Source of the DNA: Prosthecobacter vanneervenii
GTDB taxonomy: Bacteria; Verrucomicrobiota; Verrucomicrobiia; Verrucomicrobiales; Verrucomicrobiaceae
Reading direction: 5' to 3'
NCBI RefSeq assembly: GCF_014203095.1
Contig: NZ_JACHIG010000001.1
Span: 682,001 to 746,000, forward strand
DNA: 64,000 bases
Shown: positions 19,900-28,548 of the stretch, piece by piece
Layout: every line of letters begins with the position of its first letter
Numbering within the stretch: the first letter of the stretch is position 1
Program-made: the position numbers and the translations under genes
Notes under the pieces: generated by a model
Database searches by the model: none
What the model saw: the letters and a program-made list of their open reading frames with translations, nothing else
Told to the model about the DNA's origin: nothing

Positions 19900-20997
19900 T
19901 TACTCGATACTAGGAGTTAAAATTTGCTGCGCAAAGAGTCGAGCAGTCGCACGCTGGCTATGTCCTGAATACCAGCACTGCAAAGATCGCTGAATTGCTT
20001 CTGGATCAGACAGGTCTGACATCTTCACTGGGCGGACATAGTGCTCTCCTGCTCGGAGGCCATCCCAAAGTGTAGCGTCTGGAACAGGCACAAGAGGGAT
20101 CACGCCATGAGCTGCAAAAGCGGCGAAGATACCAGATTTGGCGAAAAGCTGAGGACCGACAAATGCAAATCCAAATGCGGATTCAGCAAGCATCTGCGAA
20201 ACCTGCTCCATCGTGAGAAAACCAGTTTGATAAACTGGGACTGAAAATTCTGAAGGGATGACAACACTTTTCCCAATCATCACAATCCGCTGAGCTCCAG
20301 CCTGAACGACCGCATTTTGCAATTCACTCCATATATCTTTGATGCCATGTTGAGAGGATAGATTAGAGGTGAAGAGGATGATTTGACGCTCGCGGGCTGA
20401 AAATGAACGCATTTCAGATGGTTCACCAAAATTGGAGAATACTGGCAGAATCGGCACGTTTGCATTTACCGACCGCGAGCTGCGCTGAATTTCGCGACGG
20501 TTCAGTTCACAGTTCGTCATGACAAAGTCAGAGTTGAACAACAAGCTGCGGGCCACCCTATGTTGTAAGGGGCGGAGCCAGAATGCGCTTTGCAGAGGGG
20601 AACTGGATGCAGCCACTTCATGAAACATGACAATTCGTCGCGGAATGCGTAGATTACTCGACAACTGTTTCCATGCCTCGGCCAGCCATAGAGCAACGCC
20701 ACGCTTTTGGTATCCGTAAGGAGAGAAATGTAATATCAAACAAGCAGCGTTTTCTCGATGTCTCTCGATCACCTCAAGCAAAGCCGCAGAGCTTGGTGAT
20801 GGGAGAATTTCGGCAGGAAAGGCCACTGTAGCATGCCCTGCCCCACCCTCTGCATTTTGCACCCCAATAAAAATGCTTTCCACCTGCTCATCTTCTCGAA
20901 GTCTTTTTGCCAAGCTCCACGCGTAGTCAGCAACCCCACATGCAGATGAAGGCACATGAGGTAAAATGTGAATGGCACACGAAGGTGCAGATCGCAT
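19900..20997 (-). CDS. putative glycosyltransferase (GT-B-like, divergent)
   Basis: 365 residues from ATG 20997 (MRSAPSCAIHILPHVPSSACG); a TTG four codons upstream is less likely. The GVADYAWSLAKRL stretch after the first strand resembles the acceptor-domain loop of GT4-like proteins, and IILFTSNLSSQHGIKDIWSEL resembles the start of a donor domain. A late segment (FAFVGPQLFAKSGIFAAFAAHGVIPLV) sits where the E-x7-E motif normally lies, but the first Glu is missing. It may therefore be a divergent or non-catalytic member. The operon position among glycosyltransferases supports a role in the same glycan. Confidence 0.65.
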   Translation of the reverse strand: MRSAPSCAIHILPHVPSSACGVADYAWSLAKRLREDEQVESIFIGVQNAEGGAGHATVAFPAEILPSPSSAALLEVIERHRENAACLILHFSPYGYQKRGVALWLAEAWKQLSSNLRIPRRIVMFHEVAASSSPLQSAFWLRPLQHRVARSLLFNSDFVMTNCELNRREIQRSSRSVNANVPILPVFSNFGEPSEMRSFSARERQIILFTSNLSSQHGIKDIWSELQNAVVQAGAQRIVMIGKSVVIPSEFSVPVYQTGFLTMEQVSQMLAESAFGFAFVGPQLFAKSGIFAAFAAHGVIPLVPVPDATLWDGLRAGEHYVRPVKMSDLSDPEAIQRSLQCWYSGHSQRATARLFAQQILTPSIE

Positions 20998-21048
20998 AAC
21001 GAACCTCAAAATGAATCTGAGGACAAGGTTACGACATTTAAGTGTAAC

Positions 21049-21813
21049 TCACCCCAAGGTGCTTGCATCCAAATTGAAACCGATGTTTTCAGCCCTGAGA
21101 ATCCCAAAATCAGAGCCTTGATAAAAGCATCCGTTTATCTTCCAATTCATCGCATGAAGTCGTTCCTTCAAGGCTTCTAGAGTATAGCCAGCCCATAGGT
21201 GGAACTCCATGGTCAAAAAGCGAACTCGCTTCCACGAAGCATCGTCCCGAAGGATGTCCCATTCAGCGCCCTCACAATCCAGTTTCACAAGATCGACCCT
21301 CCCACCGATCCGATGGACAGCCTCACCAAACGAAACTTGCGGTATATTGCTCGAAGCAACTGTTTCAGACCGCGCATGGACGCTATCGCTCGACTCATGA
21401 ATGGAAACGAATCCTGGCACCATTCCCACAGCTTCGGGATACACCGTGTATCCAAAGCTGTCGGCCTGTCGCTTCCAATACGGGCCCATTTGAGGGTTGG
21501 GTTCATAGCCGTGAATCACTGCATCCGGCCATGTCAGTCTGGCGTGTGCTGCAAACAGGCCTGCATGGCATCCTATGTCCATAACGGTTGAAACTGATCG
21601 CGGAAGCCGATGAAGGCCATAGACGTCATCGAGAAGAATATCAATAAAAGTCCCACGTGTCCCCGCATCAGCCGGAAGGTGCAGTTCGGTCACCATTCCG
21701 TTTCGATCTATTATTTGCCGCGGAGTGCAAAAGCTAGCAGCACGTTGAAATGACAACCCAAGTCGATTGGCAGCGATTCGTCTTTGAATTAAAGTTTTAA
21801 GTCGTGAGAGCAC
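21049..21813 (-). CDS. FkbM-family methyltransferase
   Basis: SAM-dependent methyltransferase of 254 residues with a GTG start. Motif I is STVMDIGCHAGLFAAHA (about residues 75-91), followed by the acidic strand end HGYEPNPQ that binds the SAM ribose. The FkbM motif LVKLDCEGAEWDIL lies near residue 175. Members O-methylate hydroxyls of sugars in capsules, O-antigens and glycolipids. It lies among glycosyltransferase genes on the same strand with short gaps on both sides. The exact start is uncertain because no ATG is available nearby. Confidence 0.86.
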   Translation of the reverse strand: MLSRLKTLIQRRIAANRLGLSFQRAASFCTPRQIIDRNGMVTELHLPADAGTRGTFIDILLDDVYGLHRLPRSVSTVMDIGCHAGLFAAHARLTWPDAVIHGYEPNPQMGPYWKRQADSFGYTVYPEAVGMVPGFVSIHESSDSVHARSETVASSNIPQVSFGEAVHRIGGRVDLVKLDCEGAEWDILRDDASWKRVRFLTMEFHLWAGYTLEALKERLHAMNWKINGCFYQGSDFGILRAENIGFNLDASTLG

Positions 21814-21868
21814 AAAAATCGAATTTTATGTGTTTGAATTTAGCAGGCTAACAGGAGGCGCACATCGC

Positions 21869-22759
21869 TTAGGATCTGCTCAATTCTCGAGCGCCCGCCA
21901 TTACTGCGCGCTTCCACCTGCGCAAACGTCCCCGCAAGCTTCGCTCTATGGCCTTCGTCTTTTCAGACCGACTTCTTATTTCCTGTCTCCACGCATCGAG
22001 TTCGTCAGACAGCAGAAAATCTTCCATCAGCCGATCAATGGGGCGTGCTTTCGACATGTCACAGCCAGCCCAGTGGATGAGATAGGGCTTACGTTGATTG
22101 TCTACCCAGAAACGTTCAAAATGGGCGTCAATGTAATCACCTGCCCAAGTGGATTCCATCCTCAGCGGAGGTAGAGTCACATTGTTTATGACTACGTCGC
22201 TTGTGTTGACAAGTAAATTGATGCCAGGCTGCTCATGATGAGGAAAGGTCAGGCATGTATTTCTGAAGCCTTCGGCTTCACAGCGCTCACGAAGTTGCTC
22301 AAATGAATAGAGACGTCTGTCACAAGCCCACTGCCCAGTATTAAAGATGCTCAACTGCCAGTTTGTGGATTTTTGAGACACAAGACTTTCAGACTCTGCC
22401 GTGAGGGTTTCGTTGGGATATTTCCAATGTCCGCATGAAGTGATAAAGCCCTCACATGCCGCCAACACTTCGTTGGGATTGCGAAGAAAAATCACATCAG
22501 AATCCACAAATTGAAAGTTTTTCTCCAAAAGACACTGGTACTTGCGCATCGTTGGATGCGCCTTCCACTGCATCAGCCAGTCGCAAAGCTTTGCATCTTC
22601 CCACCATTCCGCATTACGGGGAAGATCGAAGCGCCCCTCATGGTAGGGGATGACACGCAGTGGCAGGTCACAACCCACAGCGCGCAAAGAACGCTCCATG
22701 GCAAGAAAACGAAGGCGCACCTCAGGACTTGCTAGCGTGGCTATAAATTCCAGTTTCAT
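21869..22759 (-). CDS. putative GT-A glycosyltransferase, unassigned family
   Basis: 296 residues. Not a recognised classical family by eye, but it has hallmarks of a GT-A fold: a short strand start MKLEFIATLASPEVRLRFLAMERSL, a DxD-type motif in FQFVDSDVIFLRNP (about residues 86-99), SIFNTGQWACDRR as an acceptor-side segment, and the late histidine block PYLIHWAGCDM. The C-terminus is very basic (RGRLRRWKRAVMAGARELSRS), suggesting contact with the membrane surface. It overlaps the next upstream gene by 4 bp. A sugar-transfer role is inferred from the motif and the locus. Confidence 0.6.
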   Translation of the reverse strand: MKLEFIATLASPEVRLRFLAMERSLRAVGCDLPLRVIPYHEGRFDLPRNAEWWEDAKLCDWLMQWKAHPTMRKYQCLLEKNFQFVDSDVIFLRNPNEVLAACEGFITSCGHWKYPNETLTAESESLVSQKSTNWQLSIFNTGQWACDRRLYSFEQLRERCEAEGFRNTCLTFPHHEQPGINLLVNTSDVVINNVTLPPLRMESTWAGDYIDAHFERFWVDNQRKPYLIHWAGCDMSKARPIDRLMEDFLLSDELDAWRQEIRSRSEKTKAIERSLRGRLRRWKRAVMAGARELSRS

Positions 22760-23781
22760 GACTTAGTTGCTGACACTTTCTCACCTTTGGCCCGAGGCAA
22801 GCCAGCGCAATTGCCATGCTGCAAACTGCGGCAGAGACAGGCTGCCAATGTTCGCCAATGCCGTAGAGCACACAGCGGAAGCACATCCCTTATTTGTTCT
22901 CGTCGTGTTATGGGTATTTGAACGAGCTCAAAGGCACGCTTGAAAAGCCCCTCTAGAGCACGCTGTGGCGAAAAGTTTTCCATCCACACTTCACGAGCTC
23001 TCTTCCCCATCTCCAACGCACGGTGCGTTTGCTGCTCCAACAGCTGAGGAATCTGACCCACTTGGGCTTCAGGAACCAAAAGAGCAAATTCTTCCCAATC
23101 AATTCCTGACACAGGCAGCCAGTCATCACTGATGATCACCGGGGCGCGACCAAGTTGCATAACCTCAAACAAACGCATTGAGGCAGGCCCGATCCCTCGT
23201 GGACACAAAACAAACTCTGAGTCGAGAATGGTTTGGAGATAGCCTTTCTGAAACGGTTCCCGCTCATCAAGGCCCATCTGCGTGGCGGAAGAACCTGTAA
23301 CAGCATTCAGCAGCGCTCTGGGATGATTCAAAGCCAGCAAGTTTTGCCTAACCGGGTGCGTCTTAGGATCCCCAACGAAAGAAAATAGGTAACGACGCTC
23401 CTTTAAAAAGATTTGAGACTCCGGAATCTCATCCAAGTAAGGATTGTCATGTACTCGCACCAGATAGCTGAACGAACGCCGAGTGTGGGCGTTTGGATGA
23501 TTCTTGTCGATAGATGGCGATATGGTTCGGCACAATGTCTGTGTCACATCGCTGATGTGATAAAGCACACATTTCTGCCGATAGGCTCGATAAACAGGAT
23601 GTCTTAGAACATCAAAAAAGTAAGGATCTAAACCCGCATAGACTTCTGCAAAAAGGATTAGATCTGCATCTGCCGGACTCGGCACAAGATGATGACTGGC
23701 AAGATATCCGCACTTTTCCAGCCATGCAGAAACAGATGCTTCTCCTTGGGCAGAGTATGCACTAACAAGGTGAATTTTCAT
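22756..23781 (-). CDS. exostosin-like glycosyltransferase
   Basis: 341 residues with the signature region of the exostosin (GT47-like) family: the strand LFSFVGDPKTHPVRQNLL, then FVLCPRGIGPASMRLFEVMQLGRAPVIISDDWLPV, which matches the conserved C-P-x-G ... R-x-x-E ... G-x-x-P-V-I-x-D-D pattern that binds the nucleotide sugar. The N-terminal third is variable, as usual. Bacterial members occur in capsule and O-antigen loci and transfer hexoses or uronic acids. The gene overlaps the 21.9 kb gene by 4 bp (ATGA), so the two are probably translated together. Confidence 0.78.
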   Translation of the reverse strand: MKIHLVSAYSAQGEASVSAWLEKCGYLASHHLVPSPADADLILFAEVYAGLDPYFFDVLRHPVYRAYRQKCVLYHISDVTQTLCRTISPSIDKNHPNAHTRRSFSYLVRVHDNPYLDEIPESQIFLKERRYLFSFVGDPKTHPVRQNLLALNHPRALLNAVTGSSATQMGLDEREPFQKGYLQTILDSEFVLCPRGIGPASMRLFEVMQLGRAPVIISDDWLPVSGIDWEEFALLVPEAQVGQIPQLLEQQTHRALEMGKRAREVWMENFSPQRALEGLFKRAFELVQIPITRREQIRDVLPLCALRHWRTLAACLCRSLQHGNCAGLPRAKGEKVSATKS

Positions 23782-23805
23782 CCAAAATAAGGCACGAAAG
23801 CCACA

Positions 23806-24642
23806 TCAAATATTTTCGTGCGGTGTCAAATACAGCCACTGCATGATCACCGGACGTCCTTCAGCAAAGGCCAGTTCCTTGGTTTCAAAGTCTAGAGAAT
23901 CCACAGCACTGCATTGGTAAGTGCGTGCTTTTTGCAAGTCATCAATGCTGTGCACCACATGCACCCGGTGGGTCTTAGAAAACAAACCACTAATTCTACT
24001 GCAGAGCCCAGCCTCGATAAAGTCATGAGTTTCGATCAGAAGGTCGGACATGCTATATGCAGCAACCGTATCCCCTGTAAACAAACTGCCTTCAAAACCT
24101 TCACAATCACAAATCACCAGAGCACGATGTCCTCTGACGGTAGCAGCTAATTGCTCGGCATTCACTCCCCCGCCCACCTCCACACGGCCATTGACACCGT
24201 TCAAGCTTGCATTGTCTCTGCATAAACGCTGCGCACGAGGATCAATATCGAATGCATAAACCTGGCTCGTGGGAAATCTTCGGGCCAGTCCGACTGCATA
24301 GTAGCCCTCAGCACATCCTACATCTGCAATGATATCGTAGCTGCGTTTAAAAACAGATTCAAAAACTTCATCTAGCTCGGTTTCATAGGTGCCTAAAAGC
24401 TTGGGAAAAATGGCGCTGCAGGCTGCCTCGATGGACGCGTAACGCATTCCAGCAAACTTACCCTGCAAAACCTCAGGGTAAGTTTGCAAACGCTTCAACA
24501 GCTGTTGAATCTGCACAGCAGTTCTACGGCGCTGGAGTCCGCGCACAAAACGAATCAAGCTGGCTTCGATCGGCCGCCAAATCCAGTCCACCGCTAGCGA
24601 GCGATCCAGTGGAACAAGAACTCTATCAATAATGGGATGCAT
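23806..24642 (-). CDS. class I SAM methyltransferase, FkbM-like
   Basis: 278 residues. Motif I reads DIIADVGCAEGYYAVGLARRF and is followed by VYAFDIDPRAQRLC, the SAM-ribose Asp strand. A later VICDCEGFEGSLF echoes the FkbM D-x-E-G motif, and LIETHDF is the next strand. The N-terminal 90 residues are helical and basic, and are longer than in the neighbouring methyltransferases. The target is presumably a glycan hydroxyl, by analogy with the family and the locus. Confidence 0.75.
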   Translation of the reverse strand: MHPIIDRVLVPLDRSLAVDWIWRPIEASLIRFVRGLQRRRTAVQIQQLLKRLQTYPEVLQGKFAGMRYASIEAACSAIFPKLLGTYETELDEVFESVFKRSYDIIADVGCAEGYYAVGLARRFPTSQVYAFDIDPRAQRLCRDNASLNGVNGRVEVGGGVNAEQLAATVRGHRALVICDCEGFEGSLFTGDTVAAYSMSDLLIETHDFIEAGLCSRISGLFSKTHRVHVVHSIDDLQKARTYQCSAVDSLDFETKELAFAEGRPVIMQWLYLTPHENI

Positions 24643-24667
24643 GCGGAAAGAAGCTGGTCTTTGCTAT

Positions 24668-25603
24668 TCACATGTTTGACGAAAATCTTGCCAAAATTTT
24701 TTGTGCAAGAGTTGGATGCCGGTCGTACTGGTGCACAATCCTGACAAGTCTGCCATTCGCAGCAAAAACACATCCTTCATCATTGATCGTAAATTCACTG
24801 AGATCACTTGTTCCAAGCGTGGCAATTTCTTCCTGACCGTTGGAAACCATATTTGCATGCTCGATTCGCCCCGTCCGCAGCAACCCAATGTGAACTCCCT
24901 GATCAAGGTAAGGAGTATGGATCATGCGAGGGAGCCTCTCCATAAATTCCGCGCAAACTTTCTCCAGATAAGCAGCTACCGAAGCCGTATCACCCAAGGT
25001 GACTCCGGAGCAGATAACCTTCTGATTAAGCACACTTTCCATCGGAAAGCTGGAGTCATCACCGTATAGCAAACGGAGCCATCCCACATTACCTGCCTGT
25101 TCTTTGACAAGAACACTCTCAAGTCCAGTGGTCACTCCATCGGAGAGCGAGTCAAAGGGATCCCTCTGAAAAACCACGTCACGACTATCTGATAGCATAA
25201 CATGATCATAGTAAGTATCCGAATGCAGCAAAAACTGTCGGGCTAGAAAATAGCGCGAACATGTGATATTGAGCAAGTAGGCTGCTTTATGCTCAATCAA
25301 AGGCCGTCTCTCGGGCCTCTTCCGCCATGCTTCACGCAGTTGCGCGGCCACGATTCGAGCAAAAGGACGAAAGGTGTTTGCAAGACGTCTGAATACACGG
25401 TACCGCTGTTTGGGTATCGGCACCCAAATGCGCGCGCCAGCCAATAACTTTTCCAGTCGCGCTTGATCCCCCTGGGTGCCATGATTGGCTATGAGAACAA
25501 CATCTGATTTGGTAGCCGTGGAAGCAATACTCCGGAGAAACGTTTCGGGAAGCTCTATGCTTTTTCCCGCGTAATTTGCTGATAGAATGAGCGAACGGGA
25601 CAT
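24668..25603 (-). CDS. putative GT-A-fold glycosyltransferase, unassigned
   Basis: 311 residues. The start MSRSLILSANYAGKSIELPETFLRSI reads like a GT-A first strand. A DxD-like motif occurs in HVMLSDSRDVVFQRDPFDSL, then VICSGVTLGDTASVAAYLEK and a DQGVHIGLL segment, the order seen in nucleotide-diphospho-sugar transferases that recognise C-S-G and D-Q. A terminal IVHQYDRHP resembles the His-containing last motif. The call rests on motif order and locus, not on a recognised family. It lies 4 bp from the upstream gene. Confidence 0.6.
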   Translation of the reverse strand: MSRSLILSANYAGKSIELPETFLRSIASTATKSDVVLIANHGTQGDQARLEKLLAGARIWVPIPKQRYRVFRRLANTFRPFARIVAAQLREAWRKRPERRPLIEHKAAYLLNITCSRYFLARQFLLHSDTYYDHVMLSDSRDVVFQRDPFDSLSDGVTTGLESVLVKEQAGNVGWLRLLYGDDSSFPMESVLNQKVICSGVTLGDTASVAAYLEKVCAEFMERLPRMIHTPYLDQGVHIGLLRTGRIEHANMVSNGQEEIATLGTSDLSEFTINDEGCVFAANGRLVRIVHQYDRHPTLAQKILARFSSNM

Positions 25604-25607
25604 ATCA

Positions 25608-26804
25608 TTAAAAATAAGAGGTGGGTGAAATCCGATCTCGGATTGCTCTCCAGTGCTTGAAAACTCTTTCTTGTGTCAGGTGGCTCTGCACATGTGCGAG
25701 ATCATTCTCGATACGCTGGTTTCTCATCTTCAGACTCTCGACCAATTGAAATGCTTGCCTGAGCTTCGGAAGACTCACGTCAGAAACACAAACCCCTAAA
25801 TTATGTGTTCTAAAATACCGAATCATCGCCGCATTTTCGGGACCGATTGCGATTGTCACGGTCCCGCTGCCGAGACACTCTGCCATCTTGGTGGCAATAT
25901 TGAAGTTCGTATAGCTTGATGTGGCAGAAGTGAAGCCGATTGGCAGCAGAACCGCATCATACTTGCTCATAGTAGCCTGCACGTCTTCTGCGGGCAGCGG
26001 CGGAAGTTTACGCACATGCGAATGTTGCAAATTTGACGGCAGTGAATGATGACTATAAATGTCCAAGCTATAGCCAAGTTCTGGCAGAAATGGGATCAGC
26101 CTAGACAACGCATCACCTGGCCAAATACTCAGAGAACCACAATAAGCAAGTTTACGGTTTGGCACAAAGTCTAAAGGCACACGAATCTCATTTTTGGGTG
26201 ATGGTGCAAACAAAACCTCAAAATCGACGCCAAATAGACGTTTATAGTGCTCTCCCATCTGTTGACTGATGGTTAAAACCATCTCCGCGTTCCGAAGGTG
26301 GGTCCTTAGCAATACTTCAACCCTTGGAGAATAACTCCATTTGCTGCGCTCATCTCCCTGCACCCAGTTGTCATCCATGATCCAGGTCACATAACTCAAA
26401 GAGCGCAAGCTCTTTAGTTTTTCCATCGTGCGGATGGCAAGCGTCGTCTGAGGCGAAGTCAGAAAAAGCGGTTTGGGACCATCCGAAGGGAGCCAATCAT
26501 GAATACGCCTGGCACACTGGCGGGCATGCCAGTTTTCGGCCCAGGTCTGTCGAAAGCACCATTCGCTTAAGCGGCAGCCAAGGATACCTCTGCAAAAATT
26601 AGAGCGGAAAAAAGGCATCCATTTGACGCTACGCTCGCGAAGATGGGGCGCTACATCATGAAAATCTGACAAGCAAAACATACCGTCAAAATTATCCATA
26701 TTACGCCCGAATGTACGGCATAGGGTAACACCTCCGCCATGCTGCTCGGAAACTGCCATTTCAGCCAGAAACCAGGTCGATTCTGCTTTTCCTGCCTTCT
26801 TCAT
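25608..26804 (-). CDS. putative GT-B glycosyltransferase
   Basis: 398 residues. The N-terminal half is poorly recognisable. The second half fits a GT-B donor domain: RKLAYCGSLSIWPGDALSRLIPFL (first strand and helix), SKYDAVLLPIGFTSATSSYTNF, then NIATKMAECLGSGTVTIAIG, where Lys and Glu occupy the place of the usual donor-binding residues. It overlaps the upstream methyltransferase gene by one base and is followed 4 bp later by the next gene. A role in glycan assembly is inferred from this arrangement. Confidence 0.68.
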   Translation of the reverse strand: MKKAGKAESTWFLAEMAVSEQHGGGVTLCRTFGRNMDNFDGMFCLSDFHDVAPHLRERSVKWMPFFRSNFCRGILGCRLSEWCFRQTWAENWHARQCARRIHDWLPSDGPKPLFLTSPQTTLAIRTMEKLKSLRSLSYVTWIMDDNWVQGDERSKWSYSPRVEVLLRTHLRNAEMVLTISQQMGEHYKRLFGVDFEVLFAPSPKNEIRVPLDFVPNRKLAYCGSLSIWPGDALSRLIPFLPELGYSLDIYSHHSLPSNLQHSHVRKLPPLPAEDVQATMSKYDAVLLPIGFTSATSSYTNFNIATKMAECLGSGTVTIAIGPENAAMIRYFRTHNLGVCVSDVSLPKLRQAFQLVESLKMRNQRIENDLAHVQSHLTQERVFKHWRAIRDRISPTSYF

Positions 26805-27685
26805 CAGTTTCTCTGTTTGATCTCGACCGGTCTCAGCACAAGACGCTCATCTGTCACCAGACAACATATCTCTTCGTTGCCAGCAATCCTCCCGTCAAAA
26901 TGCAAAGCCTCGTAATGCCAACTCTCAAACATGGAGACAAGCAACTCCAATGTGTCCTGCTCCTGCCGAATTCTTCCAGGATGAATCTCTAAAAAAATCG
27001 TTGGGCGTGTAGAAAGAATGACGGGCTCCAATCCTCTCAAGACCTTAACTTCGTGTCCCTCAACATCAATTTTGATCACGTCTGGCAAAAAGGACAAACT
27101 ATCGCACAACTCATCTCCGCGTCGGCTTGTTACACTAATGGCTCCCGAAGTTCCTCTTTCATCCCCGCCGGCCGCCACAGCATGCTCCCATTCATAATGC
27201 ATCCGCACTACTCCATTCTGAGAGGAAAGCGCACACTCGACAGGTGTCACCTTCCCTGCCGCATTATGATGGACGTTGTATAGCAGCCTGGCGAAGGCAA
27301 TCGGCGATGCATCGACCGCCACAGCCCGACGATCCGGCTCAGCTCCAATAAAAGCGAGCGAAAACACTCCATGCAGAGCCCCCACATCTAACAAGCGCCG
27401 TTTACCGGCAGTCAATCTAAGGAAAGAATCCATCTCCTCGACCATGGGTGGGTAGAGGTAACAAAATGCAAGAAAGGGCTCGATTGATTCCGGGTGAAGT
27501 CGAAACTGCAAGCCCTGCCGCAGAACAAGTTCGGAATCATCACAATCTCGATTTAAGAGATCATGCGCCTTCCTAAGAGGCTCCACCTTAGGATCGAGCG
27601 GCAATTGCCCGCGAAAACTAGTATAGATTTTTTTTCCAAACGAATGCACGAAAGGTGGAAGAATTTGCTTCAGCAAGAGACGCAT
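26804..27685 (-). CDS. FkbM-family methyltransferase
   Basis: 293 residues from ATG 27685 (MRLLLKQILPPF). The frame extends ten codons further to a TTG at 27715. Motif I is RLLDVGALHGVFSLAF, with the ribose-binding Asp in AVAVDASPIAF. The FkbM block VIKIDVEGHEVKVLRGL is complete and is followed by IFLEIHPGR. This is a textbook member of the family, predicted to methylate a sugar hydroxyl. It lies 5-35 bp after the next methyltransferase gene, giving two FkbM genes in a row. Confidence 0.9.
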   Translation of the reverse strand: MRLLLKQILPPFVHSFGKKIYTSFRGQLPLDPKVEPLRKAHDLLNRDCDDSELVLRQGLQFRLHPESIEPFLAFCYLYPPMVEEMDSFLRLTAGKRRLLDVGALHGVFSLAFIGAEPDRRAVAVDASPIAFARLLYNVHHNAAGKVTPVECALSSQNGVVRMHYEWEHAVAAGGDERGTSGAISVTSRRGDELCDSLSFLPDVIKIDVEGHEVKVLRGLEPVILSTRPTIFLEIHPGRIRQEQDTLELLVSMFESWHYEALHFDGRIAGNEEICCLVTDERLVLRPVEIKQRN

Positions 27686-27720
27686 AAATTTTTTTAGAAA
27701 TTGGATTATCCGCAATGCGT

Positions 27721-28545
27721 TTATACCCTCAATGCAAAACCATCACAATAGCGGTCACGATTTGATGTTTGCGAGACGATAAAACCTGCATTTTGTAGGT
27801 TTCGACTGTGCTTAACCCAACTCGCATCGCCATCATGCGTTTCAAAAAATATAGCAGCCTTCTGCGGCAGGAGAGGCAAGATTTCTGGTAGCAGCACTTC
27901 TTCCCCACCTTCTATGTCCATTTTTAAAATCAATAGCTTAGGGCGCAGCTCTGACAACAGCCGACATAAGTTAACAACTTTAACCTTGTCTACATTTAAA
28001 GGCGAGTTTGAGTTTGTTTGAATACCCCCAGAACAACTACACCCAGCGTGAAATTGAGCCTCTCCATCAAAATTTGAAACAGCTGCTGGTACAATATTGA
28101 CATCAAGTTTATTATCTTCAACTTGGGAATGAAGATAATGAAGGTTGGCAACATTAGGCTCAAACACCATTGCTGAAACGCTAGGAAACCGCTGCCGAGC
28201 AAGCAAGGAGAATAGCCCTATATGACCACCGCAATCCACAATCAAATCGGGCACGAATGGAACCCCATCCAAGTCATAAATTTTATCAACAAATATTTCT
28301 TTAAATATGATAATATGAGATATGTCTGTTGGATCGAGACATACACTCAATCCTTTAATATTTCTCGGCCAAACTCGCAGTTGCCTAAGCGATTCCGGCA
28401 ATGGACCAATCCGACGCAGTATTCGCTGAACTGTCCACAGCGATGTAATTCCCAAAACTACAAACGTCAGCTTATGGAGTAGCGTTTCACCCAAGCGGGT
28501 GAACAGCATTATTTGTGAAACGAAAGTTTTTAATGTTGAACTCAT
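27721..28545 (-). CDS. FkbM-family methyltransferase
   Basis: 274 residues. An N-terminal hydrophobic segment (FVVLGITSLWTVQRIL, about 28-43) may anchor it to the membrane. Motif I is LIVDCGGHIGLFSLLA, the acidic strand is AMVFEPNVANL, and the FkbM block is ILKMDIEGGEEVLLP, followed by AIFFETHDG. The gene is AT-rich relative to the window flanks and sits 3 bp after the flippase stop. It is probably a membrane-proximal glycan O-methyltransferase. Confidence 0.87.
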   Translation of the reverse strand: MSSTLKTFVSQIMLFTRLGETLLHKLTFVVLGITSLWTVQRILRRIGPLPESLRQLRVWPRNIKGLSVCLDPTDISHIIIFKEIFVDKIYDLDGVPFVPDLIVDCGGHIGLFSLLARQRFPSVSAMVFEPNVANLHYLHSQVEDNKLDVNIVPAAVSNFDGEAQFHAGCSCSGGIQTNSNSPLNVDKVKVVNLCRLLSELRPKLLILKMDIEGGEEVLLPEILPLLPQKAAIFFETHDGDASWVKHSRNLQNAGFIVSQTSNRDRYCDGFALRV

Positions 28546-28548
28546 ACT

